From positions 143,993 through 207,992 of the forward strand of contig NZ_JAPUBN010000021.1 in assembly GCF_026966905.1 (NCBI RefSeq): DNA of 64,000 bases, in the 5' to 3' direction. The first letter of the stretch is position 1. Each line of letters begins with the position of its first letter. Positions 8,248-18,259 of the stretch are shown here, piece by piece. This stretch comes from Marinomonas phaeophyticola (GTDB taxonomy: Bacteria; Pseudomonadota; Gammaproteobacteria; Pseudomonadales; Marinomonadaceae). The notes beneath the pieces were generated by a model. That model ran no database searches. It saw nothing but the letters and a program-made list of their open reading frames with translations, and was not told the DNA's origin. The translations under genes and the position numbers were made by a program.

Positions 8248-9708
8248 TTAGCCATAATTAGACGATGTCTTTATCGAGACTTCTCTGTTGATTATTTGGC
8301 ATAGAGTTTCTATTTGCTGTCTCACTTTATGGTTTTCTTCTTCAATTACCGTCTCAGCTACTGCGGTCGCAATAGGCCAACCACAATTTATTCTTAAACA
8401 GTTTTTGTAAGTATTTTCTGTGCTAAATCGATTTCCACTTCGAATATCAATTTGGCATTCATCTGCGAGCTTTTCTAGACGATCGGTATCTAGATTAGGA
8501 ACATGTATCCACAAAACTAGGCCGCCATCCGGTGTGCTGACGGTGGCATTATTAGGCAGTTTTTTGACCAGTAATTGTCTATATTGATTTATTTGATGAT
8601 TTAAGGTGATACGCAGTTTATTAAGATGGGTACGATAATCTCCTGTATTTAGAAATTCACTGAGTGCACTTTGGGTTAACCCATTGACGCCACTGTCCGT
8701 TAGGGATTGTTGACTCATGTATTGATTGATAAACCTCCCTGGCAAGCACCAACCGAGACGTAAACCGGGTGCTAAGGTTTTAGAGAAAGAGCTGCACCAA
8801 AGTATGTAACCTTCTTTATCCCACAGTTTTGCCGGTAAGGGGGTGTGTTTATGATGAGATAGCTCAAAATAGACATCATCCTCAATAATAGGTGTTTTAT
8901 AGGTTTCTGCTAAAAAGGCGAGCTGTTTTTTCTGTTCTACAGATAAGTTGCCGCCAGTAGGGTTGATGTGGCTAGTACTGAATAGTGCCGCTTGAATATT
9001 ACGTTTCTGCATTAATTTTTCCAGCAACGCGAGATCTAGCGAGTCAGCATGGCATGGGATCTCAATAATATTACGTGAAAGCCCAGTTAGTAGGTCCAAT
9101 AAGCCACTGTAGCAAGGAGAATTTATAGCAATGGTGTCGCCTATTTTGGTAGTAGTTTCTATGGCCAGTTTGACGGCATCCAAACACCCATGCGTAATGA
9201 TCAGATCGTCTTCAAAAAATGCCAAATTATCTTTCTGAAAATGATGTGATAATGCCCGTCTTAATTGCTGACCTCCTCGGTTTTCAGGATAGAAAAAAAG
9301 ACCTTCAACTGCACGTTTAGTGACTCGTTTTAAGCACCTTTGTAGATTGAGGTTGGGCGCTAATATGGGGGCTATCATAGCCGTACCTAATTCACTAAAA
9401 AACTCGGAGGTTTGATTGTATCTTTTGTGAGGTACAAAATCTTTAGGGTCTCTTTTTTCTGCTCTTGTCGAGGATAGTGTTGGAAAGGTGGGTTTTTGAA
9501 GGTGATTCGCAACAAAATAGCCAGATTGAGGCTTTGCAAAAATCCACCCTGTTTGCTGTAAATAATAGTATGCCTTGATTGCCGTTGTCATGCTTACTTG
9601 ATGCTGCAGCACTATGGTTCGTAAGGGGGGTAAACGAGACCCAATAGCCCTTTGTTTGGTTTGTATTTCATTGATAAAGTGCTGAGCTAGATTTTTATAT
9701 AAAGTCAT
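8248..9708 (-). CDS. MocR-type PLP-dependent transcription regulator
   Basis: 486 residues: a GntR-type winged helix (about 1-70, with the typical GSRLPPLRTIV and VSMTTAIKAYYYLQQ segments) fused to an aminotransferase-like fold (about 110-450). The PLP lysine lies in SSFSKTLAPGLRLGW (about residue 310) and the companion motif DDVYFE precedes it. MocR proteins usually regulate the gene divergent to them. Here that is an EamA exporter, so the likely job is to sense an amino acid or a PLP adduct and switch the exporter. The C-terminal tail beyond the fold is about 25 residues. Confidence 0.88.
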   Translation of the reverse strand: MTLYKNLAQHFINEIQTKQRAIGSRLPPLRTIVLQHQVSMTTAIKAYYYLQQTGWIFAKPQSGYFVANHLQKPTFPTLSSTRAEKRDPKDFVPHKRYNQTSEFFSELGTAMIAPILAPNLNLQRCLKRVTKRAVEGLFFYPENRGGQQLRRALSHHFQKDNLAFFEDDLIITHGCLDAVKLAIETTTKIGDTIAINSPCYSGLLDLLTGLSRNIIEIPCHADSLDLALLEKLMQKRNIQAALFSTSHINPTGGNLSVEQKKQLAFLAETYKTPIIEDDVYFELSHHKHTPLPAKLWDKEGYILWCSSFSKTLAPGLRLGWCLPGRFINQYMSQQSLTDSGVNGLTQSALSEFLNTGDYRTHLNKLRITLNHQINQYRQLLVKKLPNNATVSTPDGGLVLWIHVPNLDTDRLEKLADECQIDIRSGNRFSTENTYKNCLRINCGWPIATAVAETVIEEENHKVRQQIETLCQIINREVSIKTSSNYG

Positions 9709-9717
9709 GATGATTTA

Positions 9718-9737
9718 TTTGGCCTTTGTTTGGCTTT
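9718..9737. promoter_or_regulatory. Direct repeats in mocR-eamA intergenic region
   Basis: TTTGGCCTT (9718-9726) and TTTGGCTTT (9729-9737) are direct repeats whose starts lie 11 bases apart, one helical turn. MocR regulators are known to bind direct repeats in such divergent promoters, so this is a candidate binding site just upstream of the mocR start codon. Confidence 0.4.
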
Positions 9738-9846
9738 ATTTCAATATAGGTCAATTGTACTCTTTTTTTCTTTAAAATTGAATCTGCATTCTAAATTTCA
9801 ATTAAAGCATACTGGCATCTTTGTGATGACGAATAAAAGGGTCGGT

Positions 9847-10743
9847 ATGAAACGATTTGACGTGGTGTTGCTGGTATTGTTAATGGCGTTATGGGGGCTG
9901 AATTTTAGCGTGATTAAACTGGGCGTAAATAATATTGATCCTTTGGTTTTGACTGCAATGCGTTTCTTTTTTGCTGTAATACCATTGGTGTTTTTTATTA
10001 AAAAGCCCGATGTGAAATGGCGTTACCTTATTATGTATGGTGTCAGTTTTGGCGTTGGTGTATGGGGGATGACAACATTATCAATCGATGCTGGCTTATC
10101 TTCAGGGATGGCCTCTCTACTATTAGATATGAGTGTGGTAAGTGGTTTATTTGTTGGCTGGTATTTTTTAGATGAGAAAATTACCAGTAGCAACCTAATC
10201 GGTGCATTTTTGGCCTTGTCAGGGTTAGTGCTGATTCTGCAGCTAGAAGATGGATCAATAACAATAGAAGGTGTTGGGTTAGTGTTGATTGCCTCCTTAT
10301 TTTGGAGCGTAAATGGATTGATTGTAAAAAAAGCCAATACGCAGTCAATATTCGCTTTTAACATATGGGCAATGCTTTTTGCTCCCGTGCTTCTTTTATT
10401 ATTAGCCGTAATAAGTCATGGAGTAGAAGCTATTACATTACTACCTCAGCATTTGAATCAGTTGGCTATTATTTCGGCACTGTTTCAAGCTTACCCCACA
10501 ACTTTATTGGGATATTGGTTTTGGAATAAGATGATCATGAAGTATTCTATTTCACGTGTGGCACCGATGACCTTATTAGTGCCTGTCTTCGGGATTTTTG
10601 GAGGCGTGGTATTTTATAATGAGGCGATTGAGCCAACACATATCATTGCAACTGTGCTGATTTTATTAGGGCTTTTGATTGGACGAATGGCTTTTTTCGA
10701 AAAAGTGAGTCATAGATTGTTTTTAAAAAACAAGGATCTATGA
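9847..10743 (+). CDS. EamA/DMT family transporter
   Basis: Inner-membrane exporter of the drug/metabolite family, 298 residues from ATG 9847, which follows AAAAGGG. Open frame continues upstream to 9730 and there is another ATG at 9826, but the family normally begins with the first helix seen at VVLLVLLMALWGLNFSVIK. Ten hydrophobic helices form two EamA repeats (about 5-140 and 150-285). The neighbourhood with a divergent MocR regulator suggests export of an amino acid or amine under its control. A NIPSNAP gene follows 36 bases later on the same strand. Confidence 0.85.
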   Translation: MKRFDVVLLVLLMALWGLNFSVIKLGVNNIDPLVLTAMRFFFAVIPLVFFIKKPDVKWRYLIMYGVSFGVGVWGMTTLSIDAGLSSGMASLLLDMSVVSGLFVGWYFLDEKITSSNLIGAFLALSGLVLILQLEDGSITIEGVGLVLIASLFWSVNGLIVKKANTQSIFAFNIWAMLFAPVLLLLLAVISHGVEAITLLPQHLNQLAIISALFQAYPTTLLGYWFWNKMIMKYSISRVAPMTLLVPVFGIFGGVVFYNEAIEPTHIIATVLILLGLLIGRMAFFEKVSHRLFLKNKDL

Positions 10744-10779
10744 CTCGATCCTAATTTTAGATTTTATTGAGGTATTGCT

Positions 10780-11106
10780 TTGAGTTTGGTTGAATTAAGA
10801 GAGTATAAAATAAGACCGGGTAAGGCAAAAGAGTGGCTTAACTGGATGAAACTGGAACTTTTGCCTTATCAGTTGTCTCAAGGAATGGTCGTGCTTGAGA
10901 CTTATACCTATGAAGATGAATATGGTGAATTATGGTTTGTTTGGTTGCGTTCATTTGAGAGTGAATCACAACGACAGGCCTTATATGTAAAAACTTATGA
11001 TGACTGGTGGGTCAAAGAAATAAGACCAAAAATATTCGAAATGATATTTGAAGAATCAATTAATGTAAGGCTTCTTAAGCCGGCATACCTTCTTGATCGT
11101 GTTTGA
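10780..11106 (+). CDS. NIPSNAP family protein
   Basis: A 108-residue ferredoxin-like-fold (dimeric alpha-beta barrel) protein starting LVELREYKIRPGKAKEW, the NIPSNAP signature, and containing WFVWLRSFES. The start is TTG 10780, supported by GAGGT 6 bases upstream. The function is unknown; many relatives are small enzymes or binding proteins. It probably shares a transcript with the EamA gene. Confidence 0.75.
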   Translation: MSLVELREYKIRPGKAKEWLNWMKLELLPYQLSQGMVVLETYTYEDEYGELWFVWLRSFESESQRQALYVKTYDDWWVKEIRPKIFEMIFEESINVRLLKPAYLLDRV

Positions 11107-11347
11107 ATTAAGCCGCCAACACTAATTAAATAAGAAAGAACAATTCTTTTATAAGATTACAGTGTGTAATTTATTCGATTATTAAATAATGTCAGTTTTA
11201 AAGCTGTAAATATTGTCAGTTATATGAAAATGAAGTGTTTTTTAACTTCGAAAGGAGTAATGCTTTCATTAATTTTTGAGCTTGCTAAAATAAGCAGCTA
11301 ATTCTTTAAAAGTTAATGCATTCTTGCAAGATAAAAGGAACGTGTGC

Positions 11348-12070
11348 ATGAAAGAAACAGACTTCCATTTAAAAGGAAGTGTCGTTACAACCGTTTTACT
11401 TGAACTACACCGGTTTTCATCTCCTAGTGTAATTAATCAAATTAGTGAAAAAATTAATCAAGCACCGCATTTTTTCAGTCAGGCGCCACTTATCATTGAT
11501 GTGTCGAAGCTTGAAGGTGAAATTACGTTAATTGAATTAAATACGCTAGTTTCTCAAGTAACAGAGTTGGGCTTTAGACCAATTGGGTGGCGTAGTGTGG
11601 GAGCGGGATTACCATCATGGCATGATGATTTCCATTTACCTATGCTTCCTCCAAGTAAAACGCGTTCGATCACACCACCAATTGCTGAAACCGATAAAAA
11701 CCCAGATGTGGTTGTCAAAACGGTTGTGCAAGAAAGAATGGTAACTCAACCAACAAAAGTAATATCAAAACCGATTCGTTCAGGTCAGCAAGTGTATTCT
11801 GAAGGAGATCTAGTTATTCTTGCGCAAGTTGGAGCCGGTGCTGAGGTTCTAGCTGAAGGAAATATACATGTTTATGGTGCGCTTAGAGGTCGAGCTTTAG
11901 CTGGAGTGAATGGCGATACAAGTGCTCGTATTTTCTGTAAAAGTATGGAAGCAGAGTTGGTTTCAATTGCTGGAAACTTTATGTTAAGTGATGCTTTGCA
12001 AGAAATTATTTGGAAAGAGTCCGCTCAAGTGTTATTAATTGAAGATAATTTAGAAATACTTGCGCTTTAA
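11348..12070 (+). CDS. minC: Septum site-determining protein MinC
   Basis: Inhibitor of FtsZ polymerisation, first gene of minCDE. 240 residues from ATG 11348, chosen because AAGGA ends 8 bases upstream; GTG 11342 and a further upstream start are possible but less well placed. The N-terminal FtsZ-binding domain (about 1-100) begins FHLKGS; a proline- and lysine-rich linker follows. The C-terminal beta-helix that binds MinD (about 130-230) shows VYSEGDLVILAQVGAGAEVLAEGNIHVYG split by regular glycines. It acts at the cell poles in a complex with MinD. Confidence 0.93.
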   Translation: MKETDFHLKGSVVTTVLLELHRFSSPSVINQISEKINQAPHFFSQAPLIIDVSKLEGEITLIELNTLVSQVTELGFRPIGWRSVGAGLPSWHDDFHLPMLPPSKTRSITPPIAETDKNPDVVVKTVVQERMVTQPTKVISKPIRSGQQVYSEGDLVILAQVGAGAEVLAEGNIHVYGALRGRALAGVNGDTSARIFCKSMEAELVSIAGNFMLSDALQEIIWKESAQVLLIEDNLEILAL

Positions 12071-12142
12071 CGTTGCGAGTAAAAGAACTTTATTTTAAAC
12101 CCTTAAAAATAGACTTGTAGAAAGTCATTGGGAGATAAGGCA

Positions 12143-12952
12143 TTGGCAAAAATTATTGTGGTCACATCAGGTAAAGGTGGTGTTGGTAAAACCACTTCCA
12201 GTGCGGCAATTGGTACCGGATTGGCGTTGAAGGGACATAAAACGGTTATTATTGATTTTGATGTTGGTTTACGAAATCTTGATTTAATTATGGGTTGTGA
12301 GCGTAGAGTCGTTTATGACTTTGTTAATGTAATTAATAAAGAAGCGACATTGAGTCAGACGTTAATTAAAGATAAACGAACAAAGAATTTGTTTATTCTG
12401 CCTGCCTCTCAAACGCGTGATAAGGATGCACTAACCGAAGAAGGGGTAAGATCTGTTTTAGATGAGCTCTCAAAAGAGTTTGATTATATCGTATGTGATT
12501 CACCTGCGGGCATTGAGAGAGGCGCGCAAATGGCCTTGTACTTTGCGGATATTGCTATTGTTGTAACTAATCCGGAAGTGTCATCTGTTAGAGATTCTGA
12601 TCGCATCTTAGGTATTCTTCAAAGTAAATCTCGCCGGGCTGAGCAAGGAGATGATCCTATTGAAGAGCATTTATTATTAACTCGATATAATCCTGAGCGA
12701 GTCGAGTTAGGTGAAATGCTTAGTGTTAGTGATGTTGAGGAAATATTAGCGATTCCTTTATTGGGTGTTATTCCTGAGTCTGAAGCGGTCTTAAAAGCAT
12801 CAAACCAAGGTACGCCGGTTATATTGGATGTCCAGTCTGAAGCCGGGATGGCCTATGGTGATGCTGTAGAAAGGCTTCTGGGTGAAACACTACCATTACG
12901 TTTCCTTGATGTACAAAAAAAGGGATTCTTTAAACGACTGCTTGGAGGTTAG
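12143..12952 (+). CDS. minD: Septum site-determining ATPase MinD
   Basis: Membrane-associated ATPase that recruits MinC and oscillates with MinE, 269 residues. The start is TTG 12143, with GGGAG 8 bases upstream; this gives the family's usual beginning ([12 protein letters not shown]). It has the deviant Walker [10 protein letters not shown], switch regions [10 protein letters not shown] and CDSPAGIE, and a C-terminal amphipathic helix [11 protein letters not shown] that binds the membrane. minE starts 1 base after the stop. Confidence 0.95.
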   Translation: MAKIIVVTSGKGGVGKTTSSAAIGTGLALKGHKTVIIDFDVGLRNLDLIMGCERRVVYDFVNVINKEATLSQTLIKDKRTKNLFILPASQTRDKDALTEEGVRSVLDELSKEFDYIVCDSPAGIERGAQMALYFADIAIVVTNPEVSSVRDSDRILGILQSKSRRAEQGDDPIEEHLLLTRYNPERVELGEMLSVSDVEEILAIPLLGVIPESEAVLKASNQGTPVILDVQSEAGMAYGDAVERLLGETLPLRFLDVQKKGFFKRLLGG

Positions 12953-12953
12953 A

Positions 12954-13208
12954 GTGGGGATTTTCGATTATTTTAAAAGCAAATCAGAGGCCAATTCGGC
13001 GTCTGTAGCCAAGGAGCGATTACAGATCATTGTTGCTCACGAGAGAGGCCGTCGTAAACAGCCTGATTATTTGCCGCAAATGCAAAGAGAAATTATTGCG
13101 GTGATTCGTAAATATGTTCATGTAGATGATAATGATGTTCAGATTCAGCTAGACAATACCGATGATTGTTCTGTTTTAGAGTTGAATGTGACGTTACCTG
13201 AAAAATGA
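12954..13208 (+). CDS. minE: Cell division topological specificity factor MinE
   Basis: 84 residues from GTG 12954; the ribosome site GGAGG (12944-12948) lies inside the end of minD, so the genes are translationally coupled. The N-terminal membrane-targeting segment IFDYFKSK and the MinD-stimulating helix ([14 protein letters not shown]) are present, followed by the dimerisation domain. It drives MinD off the membrane and confines MinCD to the poles. Confidence 0.93.
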   Translation: MGIFDYFKSKSEANSASVAKERLQIIVAHERGRRKQPDYLPQMQREIIAVIRKYVHVDDNDVQIQLDNTDDCSVLELNVTLPEK

Positions 13209-13235
13209 TGAGCGTCAAATAAGTGCAAGAATTCT

Positions 13236-13262
13236 AAAAACGCGGTAACTCGCGTTTTTTTT
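13236..13262 (+). terminator. minCDE terminator
   Basis: GC-rich stem ACGCG/CGCGT around a 6-base loop followed by eight T residues, 28 bases after the minE stop. Confidence 0.85.
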
Positions 13263-13310
13263 CTTATAAAATAAGTAGTAATGATTTTCATTTGTTTCTA
13301 GAGAGTGTTG

Positions 13311-14485
13311 ATGTTAAGAATGAATAAGAACTTAATTATTATTGGGGCTCTGGTACTGGGGGGTGTGAAGGAAGCTTGCAGCAAAGTGGTCATGTTAAGG
13401 TGTCTGATAGTGTGGCTTCAACACAAAAATCCTTATCTCAGTTGGGTGCGGCTTTGTATTTCGATGTGAATTTATCAAAGTATCGTAATCAATCTTGCGC
13501 CACTTGCCATAACCCACAAAAAGGCTTTATTGATGATCGAGATAATGGTGTGTTTGGTGCAGTCTCATTAGGCTCGGATAACCATTCTTTAGGTGATCGG
13601 AATGCTCCAACGGCTTCTTATGCCGCGCTTACTCCAGTGTTTCATAAAAATGCAGAGGGTAACTTTGTTGGTGGACAGTTTCATGATGGTCGTGAATCCA
13701 CATTAGCTGATCAGGCCGGAGGTCCTCCACTCAACCCGATTGAAATGGGAATGAAGAGTAAAGAAGAGGTTGCTTCTAGGTTAAAAGAAAATGTCTTTTA
13801 TATAGAGCAATTTAAGCAGATCTTTGGGAATAACGTGACTGAGAGTAGCGATGCTTTATATGCAGCAATGACGCAAAGTATTATGGCTTTTGAAGAGACA
13901 GAGCTGTTTATGCCATTTAACTCAAAATACGATAGGATGTTAAGAGGTGAAGTGGAATTTACTCCAGAAGAAGAGTTAGGCAAAACCTTGTTTTTCTCTC
14001 AGCAGTTCACCAATTGCAATGCATGTCATCAATTAAATACATCTCCTTTCTATAGTAAAGAGACTTTTACTAACTATCATTATGAGAATATAGGGGTTCC
14101 AGAAAATACATATGTTCGATCAAAAACAGAAATAATAGAAGAAAAGGACGCTGGGTTGTTGTTGAACCCAAAGGTTTCTGGAAGTGAGCACGGTGGTAAA
14201 TTTAAGGTACCAACCTTGAGGAATATTATGGTAACAGGGCCTTATATGCATAATGGCGTTTTTCAAGAGTTAAGAACAGTGCTTGAGTTCTATGATCATT
14301 ATAATAACCCTAGTCGTACAATCAACCCTGAAACTGGTAAAGAGTGGGAGCAAGCGGAATGGCCTGCCACCGTTAATTTTGAAGAGCTTGAAAAAGGGCC
14401 TGCACTAACAGATAACAAGATAGATGCGCTTATGGCATTTTTAAGTACCTTGACTGATAAAAGGTTTGAAAAAACTACTCAATAA
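13311..14485 (+). CDS. Di-haem cytochrome c peroxidase lipoprotein; leader out of frame at a G6 run
   Basis: A CcpA/MauG-family di-haem protein: haem motifs CATCH (near the N terminus) and CNACH (mid-protein), distal segment GPYMHNGVFQELRTVLEFYD. The unbroken frame begins at TTG 13376 with no export signal. Upstream, ATG 13311/13320 opens a leader MNKNLIIIGALVLGG in another frame. Adding one G to the run at 13358-13363 joins them as VLGGC-EGSLQQSG, a proper lipobox followed by the mature protein (about 390 residues). c-type haem attachment requires export, so the leader almost certainly belongs to this gene. The frameshift is a one-base homopolymer deletion, either real or an assembly error. 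The protein would reduce hydrogen peroxide in the periplasm. Confidence 0.8.
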
Positions 14486-14575
14486 AACGTATTAAAGAGT
14501 ATATTGTTGTTTATATTTTTTTTCGATATCATTAAAAATAGTATACTTTCAGTAACGATAACACAGGAGTTGTAA

Positions 14576-15628
14576 ATGAAATTTTCTCCATTAGGCACTA
14601 GTGGACTGTCTGTTTCACGAGTTTGCTTGGGAACGATGACTTGGGGCACTCAAAATAGCCAGGCGGATGCTGATGAGCAAATTGAATACGCGTTAAGTGA
14701 AGGTATTAACTTCATGGATACGGCTGAAATGTACTCAGTACCTCCTACACAAGAGACATATGGTAAAACTGAGACAATTATCGGTAATTGGATCGAAAGA
14801 AACCCTGGACGTCGTAGTGAGTTTATTTTGGCGACAAAAATTGCAGGTCCAGGCTTATCCTATGTTCGTGATGGTGCTCTGATAAGTCGTAAAACGATTA
14901 TTGAAGCGGTTGATGCTTCTTTAGCACGTCTTAAAACAGATTATATCGATTTATATCAATTGCATTGGCCTAACCGTACGAGCCCTCATTTTGCGAAGCA
15001 CCATCCTAATATGTTGAAATTTAACGATGTGGATGCAACTCAAGAAAGTGCCGGCATGCTTGATATTTTAAGAGGGTTAGACGAGTGCATTAAAGCTGGA
15101 AAAATTCGTCATTTTGGATTATCGGATGATACGCCATGGGGAATTAATGAGTATATTAGGTTAAGTGAGAAACACAATCTACCAAAACCTATTTCTATTC
15201 AGAATGAGTTTAGTTTATTACATGCTAAAGATTGGCCTTATTTAATTGAAAACTGCGTGCATCAAGGTGTGGCTTATTTACCATGGTCACCCTTGGCTAC
15301 GGGGGCGTTGACCGGTAAATATTTAGATGGTGCTAGACCTGAAGGAAGTCGATGGGGTCTTGTTCAGAGACATGGCTTATTTCGAGATACTGAGCTGGTT
15401 AATCAGGCTGTATCTGATTATATGGATGTGGCTAAAAAACATGCAATATCTCCAGCTCAGTTAGCGTTAGCTTGGTGTGATCAGGTTGATGGTGTTACGT
15501 CTACTATTATTGGTGCAACCAGCTTATCGCAATTAAAAGAAAACATAGATGCATTTAAGACGCCGCTTTCTGAAGAGGCTTTAGCGGATGTTATGGCTGT
15601 ATTCAAGCGTTATCCAATGCCTTTTTAA
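14576..15628 (+). CDS. Aldo/keto reductase, Tas-like
   Basis: 350-residue NADPH-dependent oxidoreductase of the Tas branch. The (beta/alpha)8 barrel carries the catalytic set D48, Y53, K88 and a histidine in YQLHWPN. The start SPLGTSGLSVSRVCLGTMTWG is typical. A good ribosome site (CAGGAG) precedes ATG. The physiological substrate is not known; Tas of E. coli was found as a suppressor of tyrosine auxotrophy. It ends in a shared terminator with fusA2. Confidence 0.88.
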   Translation: MKFSPLGTSGLSVSRVCLGTMTWGTQNSQADADEQIEYALSEGINFMDTAEMYSVPPTQETYGKTETIIGNWIERNPGRRSEFILATKIAGPGLSYVRDGALISRKTIIEAVDASLARLKTDYIDLYQLHWPNRTSPHFAKHHPNMLKFNDVDATQESAGMLDILRGLDECIKAGKIRHFGLSDDTPWGINEYIRLSEKHNLPKPISIQNEFSLLHAKDWPYLIENCVHQGVAYLPWSPLATGALTGKYLDGARPEGSRWGLVQRHGLFRDTELVNQAVSDYMDVAKKHAISPAQLALAWCDQVDGVTSTIIGATSLSQLKENIDAFKTPLSEEALADVMAVFKRYPMPF

Positions 15629-15652
15629 AGGTAGGTAATAAAAAAAGGCCAA

Positions 15653-15682
15653 AAAAAGCCGATTCAAATGAATCGGCTTTTT
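15653..15682. terminator. Bidirectional terminator (aldo/keto reductase / fusA2)
   Basis: 14-bp perfect stem (15653-15666 with 15669-15682) with A run on one side and T run on the other, between two convergent genes. Confidence 0.9.
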
Positions 15683-15706
15683 GTTATCTAGCAAGCGTTA
15701 AGAAAA

Positions 15707-17791
15707 TTATTTTTCTTCTTTTTTCGCTCTTTGTGCTTCAATTACTACTTCTGCAACGGAATTCGGGCAAGGTAGGTAATGAGAGAACAGCATAGAGAAC
15801 TGACCGCGACCGGAAGTCATCGTACGTAGAGTACTGATGTAACCAAACATTTCAGATAGAGGTACGTCAGCTTTAATACGAACGCCAGTTACGCCTTTCT
15901 CTTGGTCTTTGATCATACCGCGACGACGGTTAAGGTCACCGATTACATCACCTACGTGATCGTCTGGAGTGAAGACGTCAACGTTCATGATAGGCTCGAT
16001 CAATTGAGGGCCAGCTTTAGGGATAGATTGACGGAAAGCACCTTTAGCGGCGATTTCAAAGGCAACGGCAGAGGAGTCAACTGCGTGGAAGCCACCATCG
16101 TATAGTTCAACTTCAAGGTCCAATACAGGGAAGCCTGCTAGAGTACCTTCGCCCATCATAGACTTAAAGCCTTTTTCAACAGCTGGGAAGAATTCTTTCG
16201 GTACGTTACCGCCCACAACAGAAGAAGAGAACTTGAAGCCAGAACCTGGCTCACCTGGTTTGATACGGTAATCGATTTTACCGAATTGACCAGAACCACC
16301 TGATTGTTTCTTGTGGGTATAAGAATCTTCAACTTCACGAGTGATGGTTTCACGGTACGCAACCTGAGGTTGACCAACCACTAAATCTACACCGTAGGTA
16401 CGCTTAAGGATATCTACCTTAATGTCAAGGTGAAGCTCACCCATACCTTTAAGGATTGTTTCACCTGTTTCTTGGTCAGTTTCAACACGGAATGTTGGAT
16501 CTTCTGCAACCATTTTACCAATTGCAATACCCATTTTCTCATTACCACCTTTATCTTTAGGTGTAACAGAAATAGAGATTACTGGTTCAGGGAAAACCAT
16601 TGCTTCAAGAGTACAAGGGTGCTTAACATCACAAAGAGTGTGACCCGTTTGTACGTTTTTCATGCCTACGATGGCAATGATATCACCTGCTTGAGCCGTG
16701 CTGATTTCGTTACGGTCATCTGCTTGCATTTCAACCATACGGCCAACACGCTCAGTTTTACCAGTGAAGCTATTAAGGATAGTGTCACCCTTATTAAGAA
16801 CACCTGAGTAGATACGTACGAAAGTTAGTGCTCCAAAGCGGTCGTCCATAATTTTGAACGCAAGTGCTTTAAATGGTTCATCAGCCGATACGATTGCTTT
16901 TTCGCCGTTTGGATTACCTTCTTCATCAGTAAGATCTTGTGGCACAACATCTGTAGGGTTTGGAAGATAATCAACAACAGCATCAAGAAGCAGCTGCATG
17001 CCTTTGTTTTTAAAGGCAGAACCACAGTAAGTTGGGAAGAAAGCAAGATCACGTGTACCCGTACGGATACAACGTTTGACGTCTTCAATAGATGGCTCTT
17101 CGCCTTCCATGTATGCCATCATTAATTCGTCGTCTTGTTCTACCGCTGTTTCAATTAACATTTCGCGATATTCTTCGACTTTGTCTGCCATGTCAGCAGG
17201 AACATCTTCAATTTTGTAGTTTTCTGGTTGACCTGTTTCATCCCAGATGTAAGCTTTACGTGTAAGTAGATCTACAACACCACAGAATTCATCTTCAGTA
17301 CCAATTGGCAATACCATAATTAATGGCGTTGCACCTAGAACAGTTTCTACTTGCTTAGTTACACGATAGAAATCAGCACCTAAACGGTCTAATTTGTTTA
17401 CAAAGATAATACGTGCAACTTCTGACTCGTTGGCATAGCGCCAGTTAGTTTCAGATTGTGGTTCAACACCACCTGAACCACAGAACACACCCACACCACC
17501 ATCAAGTACTTTTAGAGAACGGTATACTTCTACAGTGAAGTCAACGTGCCCAGGAGTATCGATAACGTTAAAACGGTGATCTTTCCAGAAACAACTAACC
17601 GCAGCAGACTGGATGGTTATACCACGCTCAGCTTCTTGTTCCATGAAATCGGTAGTAGATTCACCCTCATGAACCTCACCAAGCTTGTGGATCATACCGG
17701 TAAGTTTAAGAATACGTTCAGTAGTAGTAGTTTTACCCGCATCAACGTGGGCAAAAATACCGATGTTTCTGTATTTTGATAAGTCAGCCAT
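15707..17791 (-). CDS. fusA2: Elongation factor G 2
   Basis: 694-residue translational GTPase, full length for EF-G. G1 AHVDAGKTT, switch I with [11 protein letters not shown]3 DTPGH, G4 NKLD and the domain IV loop region (SGGSGQFG) are all present. The gene stands alone, not in the rpsL-rpsG-fusA-tuf operon. It closely follows the second EF-G type I know from Vibrio ([36 protein letters not shown]). It should therefore be the paralogue, a ribosome translocation/recycling factor, with the main fusA elsewhere. It is transcribed alone, downstream of fpr. Confidence 0.9.
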   Translation of the reverse strand: MADLSKYRNIGIFAHVDAGKTTTTERILKLTGMIHKLGEVHEGESTTDFMEQEAERGITIQSAAVSCFWKDHRFNVIDTPGHVDFTVEVYRSLKVLDGGVGVFCGSGGVEPQSETNWRYANESEVARIIFVNKLDRLGADFYRVTKQVETVLGATPLIMVLPIGTEDEFCGVVDLLTRKAYIWDETGQPENYKIEDVPADMADKVEEYREMLIETAVEQDDELMMAYMEGEEPSIEDVKRCIRTGTRDLAFFPTYCGSAFKNKGMQLLLDAVVDYLPNPTDVVPQDLTDEEGNPNGEKAIVSADEPFKALAFKIMDDRFGALTFVRIYSGVLNKGDTILNSFTGKTERVGRMVEMQADDRNEISTAQAGDIIAIVGMKNVQTGHTLCDVKHPCTLEAMVFPEPVISISVTPKDKGGNEKMGIAIGKMVAEDPTFRVETDQETGETILKGMGELHLDIKVDILKRTYGVDLVVGQPQVAYRETITREVEDSYTHKKQSGGSGQFGKIDYRIKPGEPGSGFKFSSSVVGGNVPKEFFPAVEKGFKSMMGEGTLAGFPVLDLEVELYDGGFHAVDSSAVAFEIAAKGAFRQSIPKAGPQLIEPIMNVDVFTPDDHVGDVIGDLNRRRGMIKDQEKGVTGVRIKADVPLSEMFGYISTLRTMTSGRGQFSMLFSHYLPCPNSVAEVVIEAQRAKKEEK

Positions 17792-18203
17792 TACTTTACT
17801 CTAATAAGTGAAGGACAAAAAAATTCGCGATAAAGACATAAGCCTTTCTCTCACATCTCGCGCGTTGGTTATTCCATTATTTTCTTACCTCCAAAAGCGA
17901 TAAATCGACTTTTATAGAGAGTAAAGAAATTGATAATGCAAATTCACGGGGGATTATAGAGTAAAAATGTCAAATGAAAAAGCTATCCTTCACTTAGTCT
18001 TTAAGAAGATTTGCAATCTTCGCATTTTATTCCTGATTTTAAGTGAAAAACAGAGTGTATAAGGCGACTGTTGTAATCAATTTGATGCAATTCTACAGAA
18101 GGCGATTACATGTATCCTTTTGTAAAGGAGAGTGTGTTGAGTAAGCTGAAGATAAAACGGTGAAGAATAGAGATTGTCTATTTCGTATAAAGAGAAATGT
18201 TAA
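17792..18203. other. Long gene-free leader region upstream of fusA2
   Basis: 412 bases without a credible gene. On the minus strand, just before the fusA2 start, CGCGA and TCGCG arms (within about 17825-17862) could form a hairpin followed by seven T residues at 17817-17823. This is a weak attenuator-like arrangement in the leader. I see no other clear site. Confidence 0.35.
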
Positions 18204-18244
18204 CCTATCTTAGCCTGAAAATGGGCCAAGATAGGAGTTTTTTA
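18204..18244. terminator. Hairpin with T run on the plus strand downstream of fpr
   Basis: 12-bp stem with one mismatch (18204-18215 with 18224-18235), followed on the plus strand by six T residues (18238-18243). It lies 3' of fpr, which is on the minus strand, where no T run follows. It may terminate fpr weakly or end an unseen plus-strand RNA. Confidence 0.55.
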
Positions 18245-18259
18245 ATGAATGGGTTCGAA

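Noticed and set aside
9730..9846. N-terminal extension of the EamA transporter
   Set aside because: It reads through the intergenic direct repeats and is not hydrophobic in the family pattern; ATG 9847 fits better.
10023..10364. 113-residue minus-strand frame within the EamA gene
   Set aside because: Shadow of the membrane protein gene; no start signals.
16825..17779. Open frames inside fusA2 on both strands
   Set aside because: Shadows of a highly biased coding gene; no ribosome sites and no family resemblance.
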